Positions 44,804 through 54,994 of a DNA stretch of 64,000 nucleotides are shown here, piece after piece (the stretch's first letter is position 1; each line of letters opens with the position of its first letter). A program made the position numbers and the translations under genes. The notes under the pieces are model-generated. The model did not search any database. It was not told the DNA's origin and was given only the letters and a program-made list of their open reading frames with translations. Origin of the DNA: Pseudevernia furfuracea (taxonomy: Eukaryota; Ascomycota; Lecanoromycetes; Lecanorales; Parmeliaceae); assembly GCA_022315425.1 (NCBI GenBank), contig JAIUPT010000031.1, forward strand, positions 1,054,001 through 1,118,000, read 5' to 3'.

Positions 44804-45116
44804 ACCATCAGCAGCTTCCATTCGGAGTAGAGTACCTCCTCAGCCGCGCTTCATCCCCGTGCCCGTAGCCTCGTGCCTATCCCATCGACTGACAGCGTGT
44901 AAATTTTCAGGGGCTCCGACCGAAAATCACAAAACTACTCTCGTTACTCCGTATATTTAGTGTCATCCAGCAACGACTGCGTCTGCAACAAAACCTTTGG
45001 TGTCGCGATTGTTTTTCTTGAGCAGATCCAAAACTTTGCCATGGAAAATTTCTCTGCAAATCTTGTGATTCAAAAGTTTTTGCGTGGTGAAGATGACGAT
45101 TACATCTTACACCCAA

Positions 45117-45605
45117 GGCGCCAGTCGATGGGATAGCTAAGGTAACCCGTATAAGTATCACTAACCTACAAGCGGCGAGGAGAAGCGAGCCTCACTCACT
45201 CACCAATTTTATCAGTCAATTCATCAACTTTCTCTCGTTCTCAGGCACACACACGTTATGTCGTCGTCAAGTCATCACGCCCCCCTCGGTGAGAATGGCA
45301 CACCCTCATAAGAGATGTGGTTTTCCTCAAGAACGCTTTCAGAATCATAGAATCCTACCGAAAAGATCGAGAATAACATCGAAAATCTTATCTGACACTG
45401 CTCGCAACCGATATAACGAGTTACTCAGATAATCTAGATATGTGTAAATGTAGAGTAGGTATCATCATGATCCCTTTTTTTTTTTTTTTTTTTAGAAGAA
45501 TCGAGGTCGTTTCACTGTTGGTACTCTATCAGACGCTCAAGTATAAGAGATGGGAGCTGATTCTGAAGGTACTGTACTGTATCCATCCCATCGACTGGCG
45601 CCCTG
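45117..45605. repeat. 17-bp inverted repeat flanking about 455 bp
   Basis: GGCGCCAGTCGATGGGA at 45117-45133 is the exact reverse complement of TCCCATCGACTGGCGCC at about 45589-45605. A shorter copy, TCCCATCGACTG, is at about 44879. No coding sequence and no clear target-site duplication were found, so a small non-autonomous element is only one possibility. Confidence 0.6.
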
Positions 45606-46750
45606 GTACGTACTCTACACAATGTCTTGGCAGAACATCAAAACGCCCTACTTTCGCAGCGGAATCAATTTTTCAACCATAATTGAAAAGGTTGATGGAA
45701 TCGAAATCCGGTTAAGCGAAGACTGAATGAAGCATTGCTTGAGCAAAAGTTTAAAGGGAGAGAGACATCTCGAGCCCCGAGGACTGGGCACTTTGTTCGA
45801 TATTTTTTTTCTGACGGAATGTTATTTTGGCCGAGGTTCTTCACAGGGCAGGCTAGGGATTGTTCGAAAAGTCCGGAACAGAGATACTGTTATCGGAGAT
45901 GGTGATATATAACATGTTGAAAAAAGTCCTCTGGAAAACAGGGAGCGAAAAAAGTCGCGGCATCATACTTATATGTATGGATGAGGGCTGCGGTTGGATA
46001 AGGAGATTTCAAGTCGGATCTTTACTCCATATTCTACGAGGTGCTCGGTAAACGATAGGGTAAATGACCAGATGTTGAAGAGGAGTCTGTCCGTCTGTCT
46101 ACATTGACTCTACTCTGTAGTATTACGTTTGGTTATCGTGCCCTAAGATCAGCAGGTTCAAGCGTGAGAGAGAAAAGTCGATCCCATTCGTCTTGGAAGC
46201 GGATGAAGATTGAGGGGCATGGGTGGTATCGAATGCTCAAAGTTGTATTTTATTTTATATAAAAATATATACGTGCCTGAAATCTACGGTTTTCCGACCC
46301 TTTTTTTCACCCCCCCGGGCCCAAGAGGGAAGATTCCTCCCGTGGGTCTTGCAAAGAGGACTTATGTACACTTTGCTCGCTCTCTCTCTCTCAGACCTAT
46401 TCGACGGGTGTTTTCCGAAAGCAGAATTGCTAAATTCTTCGACCTCCCTGACCAAGCAGCGTCGCAACCGACGCAGAGAATGAAGAGTTGTAAAAAAGGC
46501 TTGACAAATTGAGGAAGCCATAGAGTACTCTACCTTCGCCAGACTCGGCTGAAAAAAAAGAAAAGAAAAAAAAACTGTGGGTCTTCTTTTTTTGGCTTAC
46601 ATACATAACCACTTGGATTATACATACATACATTACATTACATTACATTATATACTTTCGGCTGGGAGGATTTTTCGATGACGGGGCAAGGACTCCGAGC
46701 CTTTTTTTTTTTTTTTTCATCAGGGATTTTTCGGGTGCTAGAGTAGAGCT

Positions 46751-46801
46751 GTATGTATGTATGTATGTATGTATGTATGTATGTAGTGTAGTGTAGTGTA
46801 G
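46751..46801 (+). repeat. (GTAT)n followed by (GTAGT)n microsatellite
   Basis: About nine copies of GTAT run directly into several copies of a GTAGT unit. Further tracts (TACAT, ATC, GTAT) lie within 300 bp on either side. Confidence 0.85.
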
Positions 46802-47701
46802 ATCCCCCCCCCAAGTCAGTTGAAAAGAAAGGCTAACAAAGAGAAGAAGCATATAGAGTAAGCCGGAGTACATACATTATCTGTGACGGGCTCAATACGG
46901 GGTATTTCCGATTCCAGAAGGAACAGACTGCGGACCCTACTCTAGCGCCTTGATCATCATCATCATCATCATCATCATCGGCAGTGCTGCTGCGCTTCAG
47001 CCCGGTACTCTAGATGCTATGTATGTATGTATGTACTCTACTACTCCATCAGTCCAGTCAGTGCAGTGAGGCGGTGAGAGTCATGGCGATTGATGGCACG
47101 GCATTGGATCGTCTTGTTCCGCATCTCCACCCTAGTGATCTGAGACCCTTTTCGGCTATCTGTCGCACAGACAGTCATATCCCGGACCCCCACACCCTTA
47201 CCCCTTACCCCTCCCTCCCTCCATCGACCCCCAGACCGTAACTAACAAGTAAGGCGCATTCCGCATTCCGCATTCCGCTAGTAGGCTTGGAGTTCGAGTT
47301 CCTGATGTGAGGGGAAAGGAAAACGGTGCAGGTGTGCGGGGGGGTTGATGCCTGGGATGTTGACATAGAGTCTGATTTGGTACTGCCAGAGCGAGTAGCG
47401 TTGAAGAAGGGGAAAAAGGGGCCGGTGAGGTCGGAAGGGGACGGATTCTTGCCCTTTGGACGGGCGAGAGCGGGCTGGTTGGGTTTGGGTTTGGGTTGGT
47501 TCAATTTCTCAATGAGTTTTGTTTTTCTCTTGCGAAAAAGAGTTCATCCGTATGTAATCGTGGTCTCATTTCCCTCTAATGCCGTGTATATAAAGGTGCT
47601 ACGCCGTTCCGGTTCTATCCCTTTCCCATTGGTCAAGTGGCGAAAGAAGAAATCGATCCTCGCTAAAAAAGCAGTGGTTTCCTCCCCCCTTACCCCCGTC
47701 A

Positions 47702-49573
47702 CTAAAGATCAGTGGCACCCCTCAACACCCTTCTCAGATTCTCCAACCGCTCCCTCACGCACTCCACCCTCTTCCCCCTCCACGCCTCCTCCCTCATCAA
47801 ACACTTCACAAACGCCCCGCTGACACTCGCCTCCAGTACCCCCCTCCCATCACCCTTTCTATTCCCAACACTATACTCCTTCGGCAAGCCCAGCGCCATT
47901 TCTATCTCCCCAAGCACATGCATGCTAATCTGCAGCAGCAGTTTGACCTGGAACGTTCCGAATTTATCCAACGAGACGCCTCCGACTTGCATGCCGGGGA
48001 AGATGGGGGGGACGGAATCGACGTGCTGGGTTGTGTGTGGGAGGAAGGCGAGCATGTAGTCGAGGATGCGAGCGTGCATTATGCTGTGAAGGTGGATGAT
48101 GTGCATGTAGCAGGTGAGGAGCTGGAGGACGGTCGCCATGTCGATTGGGGGAGGCGGTTTGGTGTGGTCGGAGCTGCCGGCGGGAAGCTCGCGGTGGAGA
48201 TGTTGCCCAGGCTCGTTCCCGGCATGGTCGTCATAATCCAGCATTGACGCTGAAGGTGAGACGCTGCTGCCGCTGGAACTGCAGTGAGAGTTGTTGTGGT
48301 TTGTTGCAAGAGTGGGAGGAGATGGAAACAGGGGGGAGGAAAGAGCGGTCGGTGTGGAATAAGAAGTCAGCAGCATCAGAAAAGTTTTGGAACTCTTCAA
48401 GACGCTGCCTACGGTGTCTTCCAATCTTTTTTGGAAGACTGTCGACGTGGTGCTAGAGGTGGGCTGATAATTCTGCGGATCGTAGGCTGCTAATTGCGCG
48501 TACAAGTCCATTGCTAATTCAGAGAGCTCCTGCATGCGCCGGTGTTGGATTTCGTTGACCGAGAGGGTTTCTTCGTCGGAGTTGATCCCGACTTCTCTAT
48601 CGGCCACGTCGTTAAAGATTGCAGAATTGGTTGTTGAGCTCATGCCAAAGCTTGCGGAAAACCGCGCCCGTTCTCTATCCCTGTCTCGCACCAGAGACGG
48701 CGGAACGTTCACAGCATTTTTGGGGTTGACAGGTGTTGTATAGACGTTCTCACTCGGCAAGTTCAGATCCATCGCCTCATCTGACGCCCCGGATATCTGC
48801 GCCGTTGAGTATGTACGTGTAGGGGTTGCACATGCATTGCCGCCCTCATCCCTGGACTTTCCGTCGTTACTAATCGGCGAAGCATACGGAATCTGGATGC
48901 CCATGGGCTGCGCTTCGTAGGTGTGAAAGGCCCGACTGTACTTGGCACCAAAGGACTCGAGGTTCGAAGCTTCTCCTGCATCGTTGTAAAACGACGGCAT
49001 TGTTTCATCGGGCCAGGGCAACGTTGCCGTCGAGTATAATCCAGAGAATGCGGGAAAGTCGAAATTGACTCCGCTCAAGACGTTCGAGGTGTCGTGCGGG
49101 GATGAAGGGCTCGGTGCATGCTCGGGCATCATGTCTTCAGTCTCCCCTTCATTCTCCTGGTCTGCAGCGTTCTCTTCCACCAACCGACCACTGTCCCAAC
49201 GCGTCTTGCTGTCGAAAAAGCCATTATGGCCGCTTGTATTAACAGTAGGCCTCGAGGCCTTCCCACCTTCTTTTGGTTTCCCGTGGTGGGGAGAGTGGTT
49301 ATAGTTTGCGCGAGGTCTACCGGTACGCTTTGGTGTGCGAAAGCTGCAGGTGGCGCCTGCTTTGAAACAGCGGGCACATATGGCTTGAAGGGAGTCTCGG
49401 CTTTGGTCATCGCGCAGACATCGGAGTTTCTGGCCGCGGCAACGATCGCACGCTCCACGCTTACTCCCGCGAAGGTTTGTGATTGAGGATTCACTGGTGG
49501 CAGCGCCGTCGTGGGTGGTTGCAAAGGAATCCGGGGTCAAGACTGCATCGAAAGCAGTCCGTCTCAAGGCCAT
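47702..49573 (-). CDS. Zn2Cys6 fungal-type transcription factor
   Basis: A single exon encodes 623 residues from ATG 49573; the upstream in-frame extension starts only with TTG. The zinc cluster is at about residues 40-78: CDRCRGQKLRC, a 13-residue loop, then CARCFKAGATC (Cys42, 45, 52, 66, 69, 76). This is the six-cysteine binuclear pattern CX2CX6CX13CX2CX6C. A basic linker KRTGRPRANYNHSP follows. The middle is Ser/Pro-rich and disordered. The C-terminal 150 residues are helical (VLQLLTCYMHIIHLHSIMHA, KLLLQISMHVLGEIEMALGL), probably regulatory. No Fungal_trans domain was recognised. Target genes cannot be inferred: the nearest neighbours are a broken SMP-30-like gene and gene-free DNA, not a biosynthetic cluster. 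Confidence 0.92.
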   Translation of the reverse strand: MALRRTAFDAVLTPDSFATTHDGAATSESSITNLRGSKRGACDRCRGQKLRCLRDDQSRDSLQAICARCFKAGATCSFRTPKRTGRPRANYNHSPHHGKPKEGGKASRPTVNTSGHNGFFDSKTRWDSGRLVEENAADQENEGETEDMMPEHAPSPSSPHDTSNVLSGVNFDFPAFSGLYSTATLPWPDETMPSFYNDAGEASNLESFGAKYSRAFHTYEAQPMGIQIPYASPISNDGKSRDEGGNACATPTRTYSTAQISGASDEAMDLNLPSENVYTTPVNPKNAVNVPPSLVRDRDRERARFSASFGMSSTTNSAIFNDVADREVGINSDEETLSVNEIQHRRMQELSELAMDLYAQLAAYDPQNYQPTSSTTSTVFQKRLEDTVGSVLKSSKTFLMLLTSYSTPTALSSPLFPSPPTLATNHNNSHCSSSGSSVSPSASMLDYDDHAGNEPGQHLHRELPAGSSDHTKPPPPIDMATVLQLLTCYMHIIHLHSIMHARILDYMLAFLPHTTQHVDSVPPIFPGMQVGGVSLDKFGTFQVKLLLQISMHVLGEIEMALGLPKEYSVGNRKGDGRGVLEASVSGAFVKCLMREEAWRGKRVECVRERLENLRRVLRGATDL

Positions 49574-52500
49574 TGACCGTTCAAGTTCATCGGTGATCGA
49601 GTGGATCAAAGGGCGATGTGTAACTTTTTAATTTTCTTTTGATATACCCCTCTTTTCCCAAAAGATTGCTCCGCTTTGCCCGATTATTGTTGAGATAAAG
49701 CATGATTTAAGGCTGATAGGAAATGAAAGAATAAAGGGTAGAAACAATGCACATATATAACTTGGAACCCATTCCGAGGTTGATCATACAGGTCTTTTAA
49801 CGTTGCTGTATGCTGGGTTTACTTTCACTTCGTTGTTCAGCACTCCCTTTCTGTCTACTATTCTGATGGGTGATGATTAGATTCAAAAAGGGGAAAAAAG
49901 AGAAAATAAGGAAGGAAGTCAGCAAGCAACAACCATATCGATTTAGATCGACGCGTCCGGGTCCCGCTGACTCCCGGACCGCAATTCGCAGTTGTTGGCT
50001 TGGCGGTTCGATGAGTGGGGGATTACAGCATACCTTAGAGTCGACTTTACTCAAGCAGATTTGTCAAATCATCATCCACACCAGCTCACCATGATAAGAT
50101 TAAAATTCGTCAGAGTAGAGTTCCAGATATGCCACCTTCGATCAGTGGTGGTTGACGACAGAGGATTTTCGCCGCCAATGCAGGCAGGAAGCACGAATTT
50201 GCATGTGGGAGTTGGCCGTGCACGGAAAGCGCATGCGCAATTGGTCGGACGGGGATGAGGGGAAGGGGACTTCAGCGCTTAGAAGATGTGCCGATGTTGG
50301 CACGGAGGTCTATGACCGCCGTGGCAAAAGTAGGTAGTATGTACTGGTGATCGCTGACCGTGTTGTACAGTACTGAGCAAAGAGGTAGAGCATAGTAGAA
50401 TACATAGTAGAATACATAGTGGTGGTCTACTGTCTAGGTAGTGCCTAGTGCCCGGGCTGCCCAAGAGCCGCACCTCATATCTTGTCCGATCCCTCACCCT
50501 AAGGCAACCTAAGGCAAGCCCAACGCCGCCGAAGCTTTGATTCTCCGGGCGGCTTAAGATTCGAAATTAGGTGCATCTCCCCGGGAACAACCTTCTATTT
50601 CTGGGCTTGCCAACTTACATAGGTAGCCCAAGGATCAAGAATCAAGATGCGTTGGGCCCCAACAACAACATATGATCCAAATGGTCTGTGGGTACGCTCT
50701 TCTCTTTACCGATAAGAGGCTTGTGTGGCCTCGACCTATGGGAAACAAGGGCCACGGTTACCATATGAAAGCCCATTGGCTTGAAGATTCGATCCGTCTT
50801 CCATAGCCTCGTCTTCCTGCTCCCCATCCTCATCTCCGGGGAAAGTGTTAGATTCTTGAGGAACAGTGGTAAGCGGAGCAGACCCTGGATTATTTGAGCC
50901 AATTGGCCAATAGTCCCACCCCCACCCAGAACTCTTTTGAACGGCCCGCAGAAGTCCTATATGCAGTCAAATCGAATAAGGATCGACTTGTATCGCATTG
51001 GTGTGGGAAGACAGTCATTGTCGAAGCGAAGAACATGTCTGTCATGTTCTTGATGAGCAAATCGAAGGTGTAAATCGGGGCTTCACCCAGGGGCGGCAGC
51101 TTCATCCCACATCAGTCATCACTTCACCACAAATGCTTCAAGTGGGGCACGACTCGGGTATTGGCCAAATCAGATGTTGATGATCAATTCTGACCATTTT
51201 TAGAGTTTGGAGATTTGTCATTGTGGTCGTAGGTATCGTTGTCGCAACACGGTCAAAATTAGGTGTTGTAAAGGGTACAGACTAGGCTGGGGCTAGGTGT
51301 AATGAAATGAAGCACGTCGAAGCGCATTCTTCAGGCGCGGCTTCTTCCACGATCTTGGCGCAGGATTCTTGCATGTGCAGGACTTTTGCTGCAGACCTCT
51401 GTATTGACTGACCCTTTACGTACTTATGGGAACGAGCTAGAAATGCGTGACACGATTCAGGGTAACTTGACGTGCATAGAAAAAGATGGAAAACGATAGC
51501 CTACGGTCACGGGTATGATGCGGGAGTGAGCCTACGCGGATGCAGGGAGGAGTCAGGATCAAATTTGCTGCGTAGAGTACCTTAGCTCGCGGACGACAGA
51601 AAAGCCTGCGCGGGCTAAATGTTGACTCTTCAACAAGCCTCGCAAAGAGAATATGTATCAGAAAGGGTTGGCCTTATATTCCAGGAATCTGGGGCTATAG
51701 CAAGACGACTTTCCGTGAACATTAATTTTTGAGAGTACATTCGTTGAACAATTCCTGTTGTTAAGGTCAAAGGATTTCTTGGCGGGTGCAGTACGGTGAT
51801 CTTCGGACACGCTATTTAGCGCGGTGCTAAGGTGATTGCGAGTATGCCAATCCACCACGGGAGCGAAGGTATGACAGGCAGTCGTGGTGCCAACACTGTG
51901 GAAAGATAGAAGTACCCCTCGAGGCCTATCAAATTGCCGACCATCAATACCTAATCAAAGCTGGTCGAGCTGGCTTGAGCGGACTTTGAGCGGACTTTGA
52001 GCGGACTCCGAACCTTAGAACGGGATCACTTCCAGGTCCCGGCGGCAATTCCTCCCTTCCCCACTCCTACCCAACTGCATCCCCCACATCACTACTTTAC
52101 TGCCGAGTACTCTCGCAAGCACTCCCCTAGTTTGGTTGATTTTAGGACTAAGGATGGCCCATCTAATCCTCCTTCTGTCCATCCGCTTCACTAAATGTGA
52201 GGAGGGTTTCAAGTAGCTAGGTACCTAGGTACAGTATGTATATCCTTTGAACAATGTAGATAGATCCCCAATCAGTTCATCATCGGGGCAGAACGACAAG
52301 ATGGCCATATTTCTAGCCAAAAGCGCCAAAAGCGTCGATAGTTCAGCTAGCTGCGTTTACCTTTAGGTTGACGCATTCCCCAAATGCGGAGACAGCTCCT
52401 GTGCTGTATGCTATCTGACTTTTCTCACTTTATTCGTGCAGTGGCTGCCTTTACCTTTGGGTTGACGCAGTCCTAAATGCGGAGACAGCTCCTGTGCTGT

Positions 52501-52885
52501 ATGCTATCTGACTTTTCTCACTTTATTCGTGCAGTAGCGAGAATATCTTTTCGGCGGTTAACTTGAGCGATAGCAATGCGGGCGACCGGAAGTTGGAATG
52601 GGACCAGATCTAGGTGGGTAGCAAGGATTGATGTAGAACCTATCGAGGAAGCCTTCTGCAGGAGGGTATACCCCTCTGCCAAGAAGCTATGCTATATAAG
52701 GCTAGCTGCAAAAGCCTTCAGGCTGCACCTTCCAACTCCGGTACGGAGGTCTGCAAGATGGGCGAGCGGTCGTACGCTAAGCAAGTCTACAACTGATGTA
52801 TATAGTCCATTGTAGTGACTTATCATCAGTGATCACCTTTTGGTTTAGTCGTAACGGTTAGCAAACCCGTCCCTTCTCTCTGCAG
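49574..52885. other. Long gene-poor region
   Basis: The first few hundred bases should hold the promoter of the Zn2Cys6 gene. Short frames on both strands show no family features. A repeated AATACATAGTAG motif lies near 50397-50420. A 94-bp tandem duplication lies at 52356-52543. Confidence 0.4.
52356..52543 (+). repeat. 94-bp tandem duplication
   Basis: A unit starting TTTACCTTTAGGTTGACGCA at 52356 is repeated from 52450 with only a few substitutions. The second half of each unit (ATGCGGAGACAGCTCCTGTG onward) is identical. No open frame spans it. Confidence 0.85.
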
Positions 52886-53676
52886 GTAAAGTCCTGAGTA
52901 GAGCCCTAACCCTACTTTCGGAAGGCATACCCAGCTTTTGTATGTAGTTCGTCATCCGACATGAGTCTTGGCGTTCAGGACTTTACGTGGATAAGCTCGG
53001 ATATGTCGAAACATATCCGCTCTCGAATAAACTTTCAAAATCGAGAGTCTTCACTCTCGATAAACTTCGGGGGGCAGCTGAGCGAGGGTGTAAAGAAGTT
53101 CCGCGAGGATAGGTTTAGCATATGCTAAACGTATCCACGAGGACCGTATTCACGCTACAGTAAGCGACCTCACGCTGAACGACTTCACGCTGAACGACTT
53201 CACGCTAAACGATATATGCTGAAAATGTTCACGCGGAACGATATGTGCTGAGCTTTTGAGGCTAGAAGGCATCTAATAAAAGTTAGACTCTGTGAATAAA
53301 AAGATTCTCATATGAAATATCCTCTTCTTTTTTCTCTTCCTTCTTTTTCTCATCTTCTTTCTGATATAGATTCTCGTTATTCTCGACGTATTTATTTATC
53401 TATATCGGGGCGAATCGGGCTGAGAAGAGGATCTTATTAGCATACTCGTATGCGCTGCATATATACGACGTATGCTTATCTCGAGATTATTTGACTATTC
53501 AGAACTACGATTCCGATAGACTAATATACTACTAGAGTATACTTTGATGTGTACGAAGCACATGCAGATGCTCGAAATTTTGGACGTACGCACAGGGCCC
53601 GAAGTCTAAAGCACTTTGACTTTCATCTCTAATGAGAGTCTAACAGACAAGTATAGGCCCACGAATTAAATTCGTG
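52886..53676. repeat. Cluster of perfect hairpins and short tandem repeats, unknown class
   Basis: Within about 800 bp there are many perfect inverted repeats. GTAAAGTCCTGA (52886-52897) pairs with TCAGGACTTTAC (52975-52986). CGGATATGT-CGAA-ACATATCCG is at 52998-53019 and TCGAGAGT-CTTC-ACTCTCGA at 53041-53060. A palindrome GTTTAGCATATGCTAAAC at 53113-53130 is extended by GGATA/TATCC to 53107-53136. GCATA-CTCG-TATGC is at 53440-53453 and CACGAAT-TAA-ATTCGTG at 53660-53676. Three copies of a 15-bp unit (GACTTCACGCTGAAC type) lie at 53166-53210. There is no long open frame. It could be a structured RNA, the end of a mobile element, or a hairpin-rich insertion. Confidence 0.6.
53166..53210 (+). 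repeat. 15-bp unit, three tandem copies
   Basis: GACCTCACGCTGAAC, GACTTCACGCTGAAC and GACTTCACGCTAAAC follow head to tail. More degenerate versions continue to about 53250. Confidence 0.85.
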
Positions 53677-54085
53677 AAACGTGTTCTTACAATTTCGGAG
53701 CTTGATTTCGAGGCGGCCGCGCATCCCCGAGAAGATTTGCTTCGAGGTCAAGCGGCTGAGCAGATCTATGGGCTGCAGCTATCGCTGCTGAGGCCAACCG
53801 AACGAGATAAGCAAGCGCCTGCATTGCATTCCCTGCGGCCATGATCACAAGATAACTCAAGCAACAGTGCTGAGAGCATTTAGATCAGGACGTCCTCCCG
53901 TTCGAGTATGCCGCTGCCACTTGCATGAGAAATGACATACTCTAGGGCTCCGAACGGAGAGCGATCTACCAAAACAGAAGTCCGGGGCTGGTAGACAAGT
54001 GCGAGGGTAGTTGGTGGTTGGTAAGACTTGTACTCACAGGTGGAAAGACGAAGATGGCTTTTTCTCCCTTGGGCAAGAACGCCCG
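53677..54085. other. No gene seen
   Basis: A short plus-strand frame near 53800-53870 reads KRLHCIPCGHDHKITQ, which looks like a piece of a zinc-binding protein, perhaps from a decayed element. It is closed by a stop immediately upstream. Confidence 0.3.
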
Positions 54086-54329
54086 TTGAATCGCACATAC
54101 TCTACGCTTGTCTTAGCACCATTCTTCGCTCCAACGGCTTTATGCATACTCAATGCACAATGACCTCGCCCAATGGCCGAATCATTCATCCAATCTCCAG
54201 AGGTTGAATCGCATATACTCCACGCTTGTCTTAGCACCATCCTTCGCTTCAACGGCTTCATGCATACTCAATGCCCCATGACCTCGCCCAATGGCCGTTC
54301 GGATCCGAATCATCCATCCAATCCCCAGA
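54086..54329 (+). repeat. 118-bp imperfect tandem duplication
   Basis: A unit beginning TTGAATCGCA at 54086 is repeated from 54204. Seven of about nine substitutions are C/T transitions. The second copy has an 8-bp insertion near 54298. The repeat ends just upstream of the small NPLGL-tail gene. Confidence 0.8.
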
Positions 54330-54346
54330 CACCCTATCTCCCAACC

Positions 54347-54750
54347 ATGTCCCCCAAACGACAAACCCATCTCCCGCGCCGTCAACAACGGCGTCGCCAC
54401 CGCAGGTAACTACGCAGGCGGCGTCGGCAACAGGCAAGCCTATTCTTCTACCCTCTCCCTCCTTCCCTCCCTCCATTTCTCCATCTCTTTGGACCAAGCC
54501 CAACGAAACCACAACATCACAAACGCCTCCAACAGTGCTGGCTGCTCGGCGTCAAATTACGGCAACGCGCTGAAAGATTGGACGAAGGCTTCGGGGCAGG
54601 GGACGCAGACGGCGAGAAATCCGTTCCGGGTGGGTGGGAGTAGCTATGGGGGGGGGAAGAAGGTGGTTACCCGGGGGGGGTGGGAAAAAGGGTGGTGCGG
54701 GGGGAGTAAAGGAAACGGCGGGGAATCCGTTGGGGTTGTGAGGGGGGTGG
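54347..54750 (+). pseudogene. Small conserved fungal protein gene (NPLGL tail), frames broken at homopolymers
   Basis: An ATG at 54347 begins MSP and runs into a C5 tract, after which the family-like sequence continues in a different frame: NDKPISRAVNNGVATAGNYA, then GNALKDWTKASGQGTQTARN. The end of the family, GGVKETAGNPLGL followed by a stop near 54749, lies in another frame again, after G runs of 8-10 bases (54650-54690). Small Gly/Asn-rich proteins of about 80-110 residues with this Gly-Asn pattern and NPLGL end are common in Pezizomycotina; their role is unknown. An intron probably separates GNYAGGVGN from the ASNYGNAL region. The changes coincide with homopolymer runs, so sequencing error is a serious alternative to pseudogene status. 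Confidence 0.55.
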
Positions 54751-54994
54751 GGAGAGGTTGGGCGTTAAGGGCAAAGGAGGGTGTATGACTGGGATACTCG
54801 GGCTCGAGGGTTTCTGTGATGCATGTTCGCATCCTTCTAGCGCTTTTTGGAGACGCGGATTCTGGGGAATCGATCAAGCAGGGCTTTTTTTCCGAGAATC
54901 CGATTAACAAAATCCTATGTATTTATTATTCGCTCTCAAGCAACGAAGGTGCCCCCACAGTCGGCGGCAACCACCCCATACACCCACACCCTAC

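Larger units (their letters stand above)
44804..47701. other. Gene-free stretch with inverted repeats and microsatellites
   Basis: No coding region is supported. An inverted 17-bp pair (45117 and 45589) and poly-T tracts (about 45474-45493 and 46701-46717) occur. So do (TACAT)n at 46621-46650, (GTAT)n at 46751-46785 and (ATC)n at 46952-46979. The 3' region of the Zn2Cys6 gene is at the right end. Confidence 0.45.

Noticed and set aside
46952..46979. Regular ATC repeats considered as a CRISPR-like array
   Set aside because: It is a simple microsatellite with no spacers, and the organism is a eukaryote.
47281..47305. GAGTTCGAGTTCC resembling a tRNA B box
   Set aside because: No A box at the right distance and no cloverleaf.
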